Source: Paenarthrobacter nitroguajacolicus
Lineage (GTDB): Bacteria; Actinomycetota; Actinomycetes; Actinomycetales; Micrococcaceae
Assembly: GCF_007786235.1 (NCBI RefSeq)
Contig: NZ_VNFK01000004.1
Coordinates: 186,001 to 250,000, forward strand
DNA length: 64,000 bases
Direction: 5' to 3'
A program made the position numbers and the translations under genes. A model generated the notes under the pieces. That model was not told where the DNA came from, searched no databases, and was given only the letters and a program-made list of their open reading frames with translations. Shown here in pieces: positions 7,538 through 15,310 of this stretch. Numbering within the stretch: the first letter of the stretch is position 1; each line of letters opens with the position of its first letter.

Positions 7538-8479
7538 TCAGTCGATCAGCGCCACGCCGAACTCAGCGACGACGGTCCGCAGTTCCTTGAGGTAGTGCTG
7601 CGCCTGGTCGGTGAGCGGAATTGCTGCGTGGCCGATCCAGCCGATCTCGATGCGTTCGTCAACGTCGAGCGGGATGGCGACGATCTCCGGATCGAGCTCC
7701 CCGCTGATAATGCCCGTGGAGATCGTGTAGCCGTGGAGCCCGATCATCAGGTTGAAGATCGTCGCACGGTCAGAGACCCGGATCTCCTGCTTACTGGACA
7801 TGGTGGAGAGAATCTCCTCGGCGAAGTAAAAGGAGTTGTTCGCACCTTGATCGAAAGTAAGCCGCGGCATGCCGGCGAGATCATCGAGGGTCGCGCGCTC
7901 TTTTGAGGCGAGCGGGTTGTGCCGTGAAATGAAAATGTGCGGATCGGCGAGGAAAAGCGGGGTGAACGCGAGCCCGGACTCCCGGAGCAGCTTGTCGATA
8001 ATCTTCCGGTTGAAATCGTTCCGGTAGAGGATGCCTATCTCGCTGCGGAGCGTCCGGACATCCTCGATGATGTCCCAAGTGCGGGACTCGCGCAGCGAGA
8101 ACTCGTATTCGGCCACGTCACTGGCCTTGACCATCCGGACGAAGGCGTCGACCGCGAACGAGTAGTGCTGCGTTGACACCCCGAGCAGACGTCGCCGTGG
8201 TGGCCTGCCAAGGTAGCGCTGCTCAAGGAGAGCGAACTGCTCGACGACCTGCCTCGCATAACCGAGGAACTCTGCCCCGTCGGCGGTGAGGGTTACCCCG
8301 CGGGCGGAGCGAAGCAGGAGCGAACGGCCCACCCGGGCCTCAAGATCCTTCATCGCCGCGGACATTGTCGGCTGCGCGACGTAGAGAAGATCGGCAGCCG
8401 CTGAGATCGACCCCTCCGCTGCAACTTCTATGAAGTAGCGGAGCTGCTGCAGGGTCAGACCGCTCGAAATCTGGGGCAT
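7538..8479 (-). CDS. LysR family transcriptional regulator
   Basis: 313-residue LysR-type regulator. The winged helix-turn-helix at residues 7-65 reads LQQLRYFIEVAAEGSISAAA then LYVAQPTMSAAMKDLEARVG. The effector-binding domain extends from about 90 to the end. It is divergent from mesX-mesD-flavin reductase with 64 bp between its start and the next upstream-coded ATG on the other strand. That gap contains an inverted repeat of the T-N11-A type. By the usual LysR arrangement it should control the mesXD operon and itself. The inducer is likely a sulphur or methionine-related metabolite, which is inference. Confidence 0.9.
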   Translation of the reverse strand: MPQISSGLTLQQLRYFIEVAAEGSISAAADLLYVAQPTMSAAMKDLEARVGRSLLLRSARGVTLTADGAEFLGYARQVVEQFALLEQRYLGRPPRRRLLGVSTQHYSFAVDAFVRMVKASDVAEYEFSLRESRTWDIIEDVRTLRSEIGILYRNDFNRKIIDKLLRESGLAFTPLFLADPHIFISRHNPLASKERATLDDLAGMPRLTFDQGANNSFYFAEEILSTMSSKQEIRVSDRATIFNLMIGLHGYTISTGIISGELDPEIVAIPLDVDERIEIGWIGHAAIPLTDQAQHYLKELRTVVAEFGVALID

Positions 8480-8486
8480 AGGGAAA

Positions 8487-8506
8487 TTCTATATGAATGC
8501 ATAGAA
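8487..8506. promoter_or_regulatory. Probable LysR operator between lysR gene and mesX
   Basis: Exact inverted repeat TTCTAT - 8 nt - ATAGAA, 7 bp upstream of the LysR start codon. It matches the T-N11-A class of LysR sites and sits where an autoregulatory/activation site is expected. Confidence 0.55.
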
Positions 8507-8543
8507 GGGCCTAGTTACCCGATATCTCCAGGAAGGTTGCACC

Positions 8544-8744
8544 ATGGATACATCCCCTTCTGAAAGGCCGTCTCCGGCCCATCACCAACGGATTGGCAGC
8601 GCATGGCAGACGACTTCACCTTCAGCATCACCACCACCCGCTTCGACGAGGACTACTCGCCGTCGGAAGGCTCCCGGATCACGACGAATTTCGCCAACCT
8701 GGCACGGGGCGAGCATCGGCAGGAGAACCTTCGCAACGCCTTGA
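8544..8744 (+). CDS. Possible upstream ORF overlapping mesX
   Basis: ATG at 8544 has a good ribosome site (AGGAAGG, 7 nt upstream), better than that of mesX itself. The frame encodes 66 residues rich in Ser/Pro/Arg and runs out of frame over the first 140 bases of mesX. The composition does not look like a folded protein. It may be a translated leader that affects mesX expression, or chance. No protein function is proposed. Confidence 0.2.
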   Translation: MDTSPSERPSPAHHQRIGSAWQTTSPSASPPPASTRTTRRRKAPGSRRISPTWHGASIGRRTFATP

Positions 8745-9595
8745 CGATGATGCGGCGCCGCTTCAACGATCTCGCAGCCTGGGACAACCCGCACCGGGAC
8801 CGCTACACCCTCGAGCTTGAGATCGTCTCCGTGCAGATACAGCTCCCCACGGAAGCCACGGATCAGCAGTTTCCGCTGTTCGAGGTTCTGGACATCCAGA
8901 TCGTCGACCAGCTGAACGGGGTCCGCCACCAAGGGATCGTGGGGAATAACTTCTCCTCCTACGTCCGTGACTTCGACTTCAGCGTCGTACTGCCAGCGGC
9001 AGCAGGCGACTCAGGCAAGCCCACCATTCCCGAGGACTTCGGCGATCTTCACGGCAAACTGTTCCAGCACTTCCTCGATTCCCCGGAATGCCAGGAACGC
9101 TTCCCGCAGCCGCCAGTGGTCTGCATCAGTGTCTCCACGAGCAAGACATACCGGCGAACGGGGAACCGTCACCCGGTCCTGGGCGTCGAGTACCAGCAGG
9201 ACGACTTCTCGCTGACCGATCTGTACTTCGGAAAGATGGGGCTGCAGGTCCGCTACTTCATGCCACCCGGCAGCGTCGCGCCGCTCGCCTTCTATTTCCG
9301 CGGCGACCTGCTCAACGACTACTCCAACCTGCAGCTCATCGGCACGATCAGCACCATGGAGACGTTCCAGAAGATCTACCGCCCGGAGGTCTACAACGCG
9401 AACTCCGCCGCCGCCGCCGTCTACCAGCCGAGCCTGGGAGAGCAGGATTACTCGCGGACCGGGATCGCTTACGACCGCGTAGAGCGCAGTCAGCTCGCAG
9501 TCAAGCAGGCGAAGTACACGGAGGAGCACTTCATTGCTCCCCACAAGGACCTGTTGGACCGGTGGACCGCCAAATACCCCGCCCTCGTCAACTGA
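8603..9595 (+). CDS. mesX: MesX (DUF1852), partner of the MesD methionine synthase
   Basis: 330-residue protein of the DUF1852 family. Members of this family, called MesX, are required together with MesD for a folate-independent, oxygen-dependent methionine synthase activity. The biochemical role of MesX is not known to me. Family features seen are FTFSITTTRFDEDY, the strongly conserved SRITTNFANLARGEHRQENL near residue 25, and a conserved centre with SVSTSKTYRRTGNRHPVLGVEY, FGKMGLQVRYFMPPGSVAPL and the C-terminal DRVERSQLA. The start is the first ATG in this open frame but lacks a clear ribosome site. The gene is followed after 20 bp by mesD, and the pairing is diagnostic. Confidence 0.85.
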   Translation: MADDFTFSITTTRFDEDYSPSEGSRITTNFANLARGEHRQENLRNALTMMRRRFNDLAAWDNPHRDRYTLELEIVSVQIQLPTEATDQQFPLFEVLDIQIVDQLNGVRHQGIVGNNFSSYVRDFDFSVVLPAAAGDSGKPTIPEDFGDLHGKLFQHFLDSPECQERFPQPPVVCISVSTSKTYRRTGNRHPVLGVEYQQDDFSLTDLYFGKMGLQVRYFMPPGSVAPLAFYFRGDLLNDYSNLQLIGTISTMETFQKIYRPEVYNANSAAAAVYQPSLGEQDYSRTGIAYDRVERSQLAVKQAKYTEEHFIAPHKDLLDRWTAKYPALVN

Positions 9596-9615
9596 CCCCC
9601 GGAGAAACGTCAATC

Positions 9616-10662
9616 ATGAACACACTTTTGCCCACCACCGTCGTCGGAAGCCTGCCGAAACCATCGTGGCTCGCACAGCCGGAGACTCTTTGGTCGCCCT
9701 GGAAACTGGAGGGAGATGCGCTACTCGAAGGCAAGCAGGATGCTCTGCGCATCGCCATCCAGGAACAGACCCGGCGCGGCATCGACATCGTCAGCGACGG
9801 CGAGCAAACCCGTCAGCACTTCGTCACCACCTTCATCGAGCATCTCAGTGGGGTCGACTTTGAACAGCGCAAGACCGTGCGCATCCGCGATCGCTACGAC
9901 GCGAGCGTGCCCACCGTCGTCGGAGCGGTGCGCCGCGAGCGGCCGGTATTCGTCGAAGACGCGAAGTTCCTCCGCGCAACCACAGACCGGCCGATCAAAT
10001 GGACTCTTCCCGGTCCAATGACCATGGTGGACACGCTCTTCGATGACCACTACAAGAGCCGCGAGAAGCTGGCCTGGGAGTTCGCCGCGATCCTGAACGA
10101 GGAGGCGAAAGAACTGGAGGCGGCCGGGGTGGACATCATCCAGTTCGACGAGCCCGCGTTCAATGTCTTCCTCGATGAGGTCAAGGACTGGGGCGTGGCT
10201 GCCCTGGAGAGAGCGGCAGAGGGACTGCGCGCGGAGACCGCCGTGCATATCTGCTACGGCTACGGGATCAAGGCGAATACTGACTGGAAGGCGACGCTCG
10301 GCTCACAGTGGCGGCAGTACGAGGAATCGTTCCCGCTGCTGCAGAGCTCCAGCATCGACATCATCTCGCTGGAGTGCCAGAACTCCCATGTGCCCATGGA
10401 CCTCATCGAGCTCCTCCGCGGCAAGAAAGTCATGCTCGGGGCAATCGACGTCGCAAATGAGACCATCGAGACCCCGGAGGAGGTCGCCGACACCCTCCGC
10501 AAGGCCCTGCAGTTCGTCGATGCGGACAAGCTCATCCCCAGCTCCAACTGTGGCATGGCACCTTTCCCCCGGGACGTCGCACTGGCCAAGCTGAGTGCTC
10601 TCAGCGCAGGGACGAACATCATTCGCGAGGAACTCGCCCGCTCCGCCCCCGGGGTGTCATAA
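9616..10662 (+). CDS. mesD: MesD-type core methionine synthase (MetE C-domain only)
   Basis: 348-residue homolog of only the catalytic C-terminal domain of cobalamin-independent methionine synthase (MetE). It lacks the folate-binding N-terminal half, so it should methylate homocysteine without 5-methyltetrahydrofolate; in the MesD group the methyl donor is unknown. Start TTVVGSLPKPSWLAQPETLW is typical. Zinc ligands are visible: His and Cys of AVHICYGYG, Glu in SLECQNS, and Cys of SSNCGMAPFPRD. DEPAFNVFLDEV is the homocysteine-site region. ATG with GGAGAAA 10 nt upstream. Immediately downstream of mesX and 2 bp upstream of a flavin reductase gene, so all three are likely co-translated. Confidence 0.88.
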   Translation: MNTLLPTTVVGSLPKPSWLAQPETLWSPWKLEGDALLEGKQDALRIAIQEQTRRGIDIVSDGEQTRQHFVTTFIEHLSGVDFEQRKTVRIRDRYDASVPTVVGAVRRERPVFVEDAKFLRATTDRPIKWTLPGPMTMVDTLFDDHYKSREKLAWEFAAILNEEAKELEAAGVDIIQFDEPAFNVFLDEVKDWGVAALERAAEGLRAETAVHICYGYGIKANTDWKATLGSQWRQYEESFPLLQSSSIDIISLECQNSHVPMDLIELLRGKKVMLGAIDVANETIETPEEVADTLRKALQFVDADKLIPSSNCGMAPFPRDVALAKLSALSAGTNIIREELARSAPGVS

Positions 10663-10664
10663 CC

Positions 10665-11237
10665 ATGTTTCACGCCTACCCCACTGACACTTGGCTCGAG
10701 GCTCCGAAGCAAAGCTTCCCGTCCTCCCTCTCGGCCGACGAATTCAAAGCACTGTTCCGTGGCCACCCGGGAGGTGTCGCCGTCATCACGGCGGATGCCG
10801 GCGAAGGTCCGGTGGCGCTGACGGTATCGTCGGTGGTGTCAGTGAGCGCGGAACCTCCGTTGCTGATTTTCTCGGTCTCGGCACTGTCCTCTGCGTCCGA
10901 GGTGCTTTCACGCGCCGAAACCGTCGTCGTGCACCTGCTGGACGCGCACGACATCGACTTGGCGAAGTTTGGAGCAACCCCCGGCGCCGACCGCTTTGAC
11001 CAGACACACCGCTGGTCCACCCTTGCAACGGGCGAAGCGGTGTATGACGATGTCCGCGCCTGGGTGCGCTGCGCCGTCATCAACCGCATGGAGGTGGGGA
11101 CCTCCACCATCATCGCCGTTCACGCCCTGGAGTCCCGCGTGATGCGTGACGTCCATGCTGGCGAACACGGCGACGCCCTGGTCTACCACAACCGCTCATG
11201 GCACCGTTTGGGCGAACATTCCAAGCATGAAGGCTGA
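10665..11237 (+). CDS. Flavin reductase-like FMN-binding protein
   Basis: 190-residue protein of the flavin reductase-like split-barrel family, which uses NAD(P)H to reduce FMN or FAD. Seen: FRGHPGGVAVITADAGEGPVALTVSSVVSVSAEPPLLIFSV is the conserved flavin-binding N-terminal half; the C-terminal half has VIAVHALE-like strands and ends with YHNRSWH, typical of this group. Start ATG lies 2 bp after the mesD stop, without its own strong ribosome site, implying translational coupling. Its place in the operon suggests it supplies reduced flavin to the oxygen-dependent MesX/MesD reaction. This is inference. Confidence 0.88.
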   Translation: MFHAYPTDTWLEAPKQSFPSSLSADEFKALFRGHPGGVAVITADAGEGPVALTVSSVVSVSAEPPLLIFSVSALSSASEVLSRAETVVVHLLDAHDIDLAKFGATPGADRFDQTHRWSTLATGEAVYDDVRAWVRCAVINRMEVGTSTIIAVHALESRVMRDVHAGEHGDALVYHNRSWHRLGEHSKHEG

Positions 11238-11277
11238 GCGCCGCGCCAACAACGCGAGGCAGCAAGAAGAACGGCGC

Positions 11278-11308
11278 ACGACGGCGGGAGCATAACTCCC
11301 GCCGTCGT
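11278..11308. terminator. Terminator between flavin reductase and response regulator genes
   Basis: 13-bp perfect stem ACGACGGCGGGAG / CTCCCGCCGTCGT with a 5-nt loop, between two converging genes. No long T run, but a very stable hairpin in the expected position. Confidence 0.75.
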
Positions 11309-11355
11309 CCTCATGGCACGGCCAGAACTGATATGTGGCCGGATCTACTGATCCG

Positions 11356-12048
11356 TCAGTAATCGGGGTTGCTGGGCACCACGAGTCCGGTTTCGTAGGC
11401 GTAAACCACAACCTGCACCCGGTCCCGCAACTGCAACTTGCTGAGAATCCGGCGCACATGGGTCTTCACCGTCGCCTCGGACAAGAAGAATTTGTGGGCG
11501 ATTTCCGCGTTGGACAGGCCCTCCGCGATGGTCGTGAGGATCTCGGTTTCCCGCGGAGTGAGTTCGTCCAGCAGCGGGTCCCGGTGGGGAGTGGGCGGAT
11601 GACCGGGAACAGCTCCCCCTCGGACATACGTTTCCAGGAGCCGCTGCGTAACCCGCGGAGCGACCACCGCGTCACCACTGGCCACCAAGCGCACGGCATG
11701 GACCAGCTCAGCGGGGGCAACGTCCTTCAGCAGAAACGCGGAAGCTCCGGCTTGCAGCCCCGTGAAGGCATACTCGTCCAGGTCGAACGTGGTGAGGATG
11801 ATGACCCGGGCCTCGGAACCGGAGTCCGAAATACGTCGGGTTGCCTCGATGCCGTCCATGGCGGGCATCCGGACGTCCATCAGCACCACGTCCGGCTGCA
11901 ACTCCTCAACGCGGCGCACGGCCTCAATGCCGTCCGAGGCCTCGCCCACCACGTGGAAGTCCTCTTCGCCTTCAAGAATGAGCCGGAAGCCCATCCTCAG
12001 CAGTGGTTGGTCGTCCACCAGCAGCACTTTGATGATGTCTTCGGTCAT
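11356..12048 (-). CDS. NarL/LuxR-family response regulator
   Basis: 230-residue response regulator. Receiver domain about residues 5-120: VLLVDDQPLLRMGF (acidic pocket), phospho-acceptor Asp in VVLMDVRMPAMDGIEA, Thr in IILTTFD, Lys in FLLKDVAPAELV. The LuxR-type helix-turn-helix at about 160-220 reads LTPRETEILTTIAEGLSNAE then TVKTHVRRILSKLQLRDRVQ. Its ATG overlaps the histidine kinase stop by 4 bp (ATGA), so the pair is translationally coupled. Last gene of an operon with an ABC exporter, which it probably regulates. Confidence 0.95.
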   Translation of the reverse strand: MTEDIIKVLLVDDQPLLRMGFRLILEGEEDFHVVGEASDGIEAVRRVEELQPDVVLMDVRMPAMDGIEATRRISDSGSEARVIILTTFDLDEYAFTGLQAGASAFLLKDVAPAELVHAVRLVASGDAVVAPRVTQRLLETYVRGGAVPGHPPTPHRDPLLDELTPRETEILTTIAEGLSNAEIAHKFFLSEATVKTHVRRILSKLQLRDRVQVVVYAYETGLVVPSNPDY

Positions 12049-13334
12049 GATTCCCCCTTGTCGCCGTTCCAGCGGAGCTCGGCGTGGACCGCCCAGCCTC
12101 CCCTTTTGCTGGGACCGGCAGTAACGATTCCAGCATAGATTCCGGCGCGTTCGTTCATTCCTGCGATGCCTTGGCCTGTCCCCAGGCTGCCCACGGATTC
12201 GCCACCACCCTCACGGGTTCCACGGCCGTCGTCGAACACGTCAATGGTGACCAGGTCGCCGTCGCGAGCCACTTGGACGTCAACGCGGCTGAGCGACCGA
12301 CCGTACCGCAGGACGTTCGTCAAGGATTCCTGCACAATCCGGTAAACGGTCAGTTCAAACGCCGGATCGGCCGGGAGGCCCGGCCCCGTGTGCGCGTAGT
12401 GCAGCGGCAGCCCGGCCGTTCGGAACCCCTCAAGGAGCTTTGAGAGGTTATGCCCCGACTCCAGCGGGGTCAGCGGTGCAGGCCGGCCGGAATCATCCCG
12501 CAGGACCCCAAGGACGCGGCGCATATCCGCCAAGGCGGCCCGGCCGGTTCGGGACAGCTCGCTCAGCACCTCACCGGCACGTTCCGGGTCCTTCTTGACC
12601 ACCACCGCCGCGCCGTCCGACAGGCTGATCATCACAGTCAAGGAGTGCGCCACGACGTCGTGCATTTCGCGGGCGATCCGGTTGCGTTCGGTGACTTTGC
12701 CCAACTGCGTGGTTCGTGCGGCCCACGCAGCGATCTCCGCTTCGTGTTCCCTGCGCTGACGCACCGAAATGCCGATGCCTGTTGCCAGGAGGTTGGACAG
12801 CATGATGGTCACGGCCGTGGCGATGTTGTTGATGAGATGGAAGTTTTCCGGAACGTCCTGCAGGTTGTCCATCTCGCTGGGACTCGTCCACATGAACAGG
12901 TAGAGAAGGCTCAGCGGCAGGCTTGCCGCCACGAAAACCACCAGTGACATCCCTCGCCCCCGGAGGGATGCCAGCGCATACAGGGCAAACCACAGGCCTG
13001 CCGAAACGTTGGAACCCCAAGGGTTGAGGATGGTGGCCGCTATCTCCAGAAGACCGACGGCGAGAACCACCTGAAGGGGGAACCGGCGCCTGAAGATCAG
13101 GGCAGTGGCGATCAACAGCAGTATGGCAACTACAAGCCATTTACCGTCGATGGCCGACGGAATGATGGTGGGCAGTGCCAACAGCACGTAGCAGAGGACC
13201 ACCACGGCATCCATGGCGCGTGGATGCTTGTAGAAGTAGCGCCGGATCCTGCCCCTGCGGCGTTGGGCAATTTCAGCGAAGGACGCGTCGGCCGCAGTGG
13301 CCGGCGCGTCCTTCACCTGTGGAGCTTCAGTCAT
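12045..13334 (-). CDS. Sensor histidine kinase, NarL-type (HisKA_3)
   Basis: 429-residue membrane kinase. About five to six helices between residues 40 and 200 form the sensor. The phospho-acceptor motif is NRIAREMHDVVAHSLTVMIS, with His at about 224. The ATPase domain has VDVFDDGRGTREGG and GTGQGIAGMNERAG. No large extracellular domain is present, as in intramembrane-sensing kinases. Co-transcribed with the downstream regulator and the upstream ABC transporter genes (20 bp gap to the permease). Such pairs often sense membrane or cell-wall stress and control the neighbouring transporter; here this is inferred from position. Confidence 0.93.
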   Translation of the reverse strand: MTEAPQVKDAPATAADASFAEIAQRRRGRIRRYFYKHPRAMDAVVVLCYVLLALPTIIPSAIDGKWLVVAILLLIATALIFRRRFPLQVVLAVGLLEIAATILNPWGSNVSAGLWFALYALASLRGRGMSLVVFVAASLPLSLLYLFMWTSPSEMDNLQDVPENFHLINNIATAVTIMLSNLLATGIGISVRQRREHEAEIAAWAARTTQLGKVTERNRIAREMHDVVAHSLTVMISLSDGAAVVVKKDPERAGEVLSELSRTGRAALADMRRVLGVLRDDSGRPAPLTPLESGHNLSKLLEGFRTAGLPLHYAHTGPGLPADPAFELTVYRIVQESLTNVLRYGRSLSRVDVQVARDGDLVTIDVFDDGRGTREGGGESVGSLGTGQGIAGMNERAGIYAGIVTAGPSKRGGWAVHAELRWNGDKGES

Positions 13335-13354
13335 GGATTGAGCCTAGACGGAGG

Positions 13355-14206
13355 CTAGACGTCCCGCTTCTTCAGCAGGACCATGGCCAGTGCAACCGGC
13401 ACCACTACCCAGGCGCCCAGAACCAGGGCCGCCTGCCACGCTTCCAACGTTTCCGGAACATGCTCGACGGCGGTCAGCGGGCTGATGGTGCTGGTGGGAA
13501 GGTACTTGTTGGCTTCCTTGAAGAAGTCGCCGGGAATGAGCTGGAAGGCGATCGGGGCCACGAACAGGAGCCCCACCAGGCTCATGATGCCGCCTGCCGA
13601 GTTGCGGACGATCGTGCCGAGCGCCATACCAATGGCTGCCACGGCCGCCACGTAGAGGCTGTTGACCAAGAGGAGCTTCACGGACTGCGAGCTGCCAAGG
13701 TCCAGCTTGAGGTCGTAGTTATCAACGATGGGGAGCGACACCAGTCCAGCGATGTAGATGGACACCGCCGTCAGGAGGAAGGCACTGACCATGACCACGA
13801 TGAGTTTGGCCAGGAACGGCGAGAGCCGCTTGGGAACGGCCGCGAACGTGGAGCGCGCCATACCGGTGGTGAACTCGGAGCTCATGAGCAGGACGCCCAG
13901 GGAGCCGAGGATCAGCTGGGCGAAGGAGATACCGGAGGTGGGGATGCTGACGGCCAGGTCCCCGCCCTGCGCTGCCATGGCGGCGGCGGCCTCGGGGTCG
14001 TTGGCAACCTGCTCTGCGAACTGGCCCGTTCCCCAAGCGGAGAGAGCCGCGAAGCCCACCATCACCAGTGCCGTGGAGGCCAGGAGGATAAGGGTGGACA
14101 TCAGGGTCCGGAACTTGATGAATTCCGAGTTGAGTACGCGGTGGAACGCCGGTCCGGGACCGACGGAGTTGCGGATGGACTTGCGGTCCACAGTGGTGGT
14201 GCTCAT
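13355..14206 (-). CDS. ABC-2 type transporter permease
   Basis: 283-residue permease with six predicted helices (near residues 40-60, 92-112, 135-160, 175-195, 205-225, 250-275). N-terminal cytosolic part FHRVLNSEFIKFRTLMSTLI is typical of ABC-2 permeases. The loop between helices 1 and 2 is enriched in Ala/Glu. Start ATG lies 2 bp after the ATPase stop. Forms an exporter with the upstream ATPase and is probably regulated by the downstream two-component system. Confidence 0.9.
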   Translation of the reverse strand: MSTTTVDRKSIRNSVGPGPAFHRVLNSEFIKFRTLMSTLILLASTALVMVGFAALSAWGTGQFAEQVANDPEAAAAMAAQGGDLAVSIPTSGISFAQLILGSLGVLLMSSEFTTGMARSTFAAVPKRLSPFLAKLIVVMVSAFLLTAVSIYIAGLVSLPIVDNYDLKLDLGSSQSVKLLLVNSLYVAAVAAIGMALGTIVRNSAGGIMSLVGLLFVAPIAFQLIPGDFFKEANKYLPTSTISPLTAVEHVPETLEAWQAALVLGAWVVVPVALAMVLLKKRDV

Positions 14207-14208
14207 GT

Positions 14209-15153
14209 CTATTTCCCTCCGGCCTGGGCGGGAGCCGAAGCCCCGGTGGTGATGTGCGAGTGGTATTCGACCTCGTCCTTGGTCAGTTCCATGTACGCCT
14301 CCTCCAGGCTGGCCTGGAGCGGTGTGAGCTCGTAAACCATGACCTGGTTGTCCAAGGCGGTCCGGGCGATGCCGCGGGGATCCAGCCCGGAAACTTCCAG
14401 CAGCTCGCGCTCGTGGACTTCAACGGAAACACCGGTGCCGGCGAGCAGCTGCATCAGCCGCTCCGGCTGGTCGGTGCGGACGCGTGTCCGGGCCTGGCCC
14501 TTGCCGGTGATGATTTCTGCAATGGGGGCGTCGGCGATGATCTTGCCGCGACCGATCACGATCAGGTGGTCCGCCGTCAACGCCATTTCACTCATGAGGT
14601 GGCTGGACAGGAACACCGTGCGACCCTCGGAAGCCAGGTATTTGACCAGGTTGCGGACCCAGACAACGCCTTCCGGGTCGAGGCCGTTGACCGGTTCGTC
14701 AAGGATGATGGTCTGCGGATCGCCCAGCAGCGCAGCGGCGATGCCGAGACGCTGACCCATTCCGAGCGAGAACCCCTTGACCTTTTTCTTGGCAACGTCG
14801 CTGAGGCCGGTCATCTCGATGACTTCATGGACCCGGCTCTTGGGAATGCTGTGTGTTGCGGCCATGGCCAGCAGGTGGTTGTAGGCAGTGCGGCTGGTGT
14901 GGACTGCCTTTGCATCCAGCAGGGCACCGATTTCACGCAGGGGCGCCTTGTGCTGGGCGAACGGTTCGCCGTTCACCGTCACAGAACCTGCCGTGGGAGA
15001 GTCCAGCCCCATGATCATGCGCATAGTGGTGGACTTGCCGGCACCGTTCGGGCCCAGGAAGCCCGTCACCCGTCCGGCTTGGACAGTGAAACTGACGCCG
15101 CCGACGGCGGTCTTCTCGCCGTAGACCTTGGTCAGGCCTTTTGCTTCGATCAT
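14209..15153 (-). CDS. ABC transporter ATP-binding protein
   Basis: 314-residue ATPase. The chosen ATG at 15153 (MIEAKGLTKVYGEKTAVGGV) has a strong GAGGAGGG ribosome site; an upstream ATG would add 23 residues with no family match. Walker A is GPNGAGKST, the signature region is FSLGMGQRLGIAAAL, and Walker B is TIILDEPVNGLDPEG. The C-terminal extension after about residue 215 is usual for drug-export ATPases of the ABC-2 class. First gene of a four-gene operon: ATPase, permease, kinase, regulator. Confidence 0.95.
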   Translation of the reverse strand: MIEAKGLTKVYGEKTAVGGVSFTVQAGRVTGFLGPNGAGKSTTMRMIMGLDSPTAGSVTVNGEPFAQHKAPLREIGALLDAKAVHTSRTAYNHLLAMAATHSIPKSRVHEVIEMTGLSDVAKKKVKGFSLGMGQRLGIAAALLGDPQTIILDEPVNGLDPEGVVWVRNLVKYLASEGRTVFLSSHLMSEMALTADHLIVIGRGKIIADAPIAEIITGKGQARTRVRTDQPERLMQLLAGTGVSVEVHERELLEVSGLDPRGIARTALDNQVMVYELTPLQASLEEAYMELTKDEVEYHSHITTGASAPAQAGGK

Positions 15154-15310
15154 GGAAGCGTTCCCTCCTCGGAGCACATGAGTGTGCAAGTGAGTTTTGA
15201 ATGTACTCACAACGCTACTCACGGAGGGGAAGTAAATCGCCTGTCTCAGGGATGATTCAGGGTTCAGTCAGGGTAGTCCTCGCGGATGACCTCCCCCGCG
15301 CCCAGCCGCC

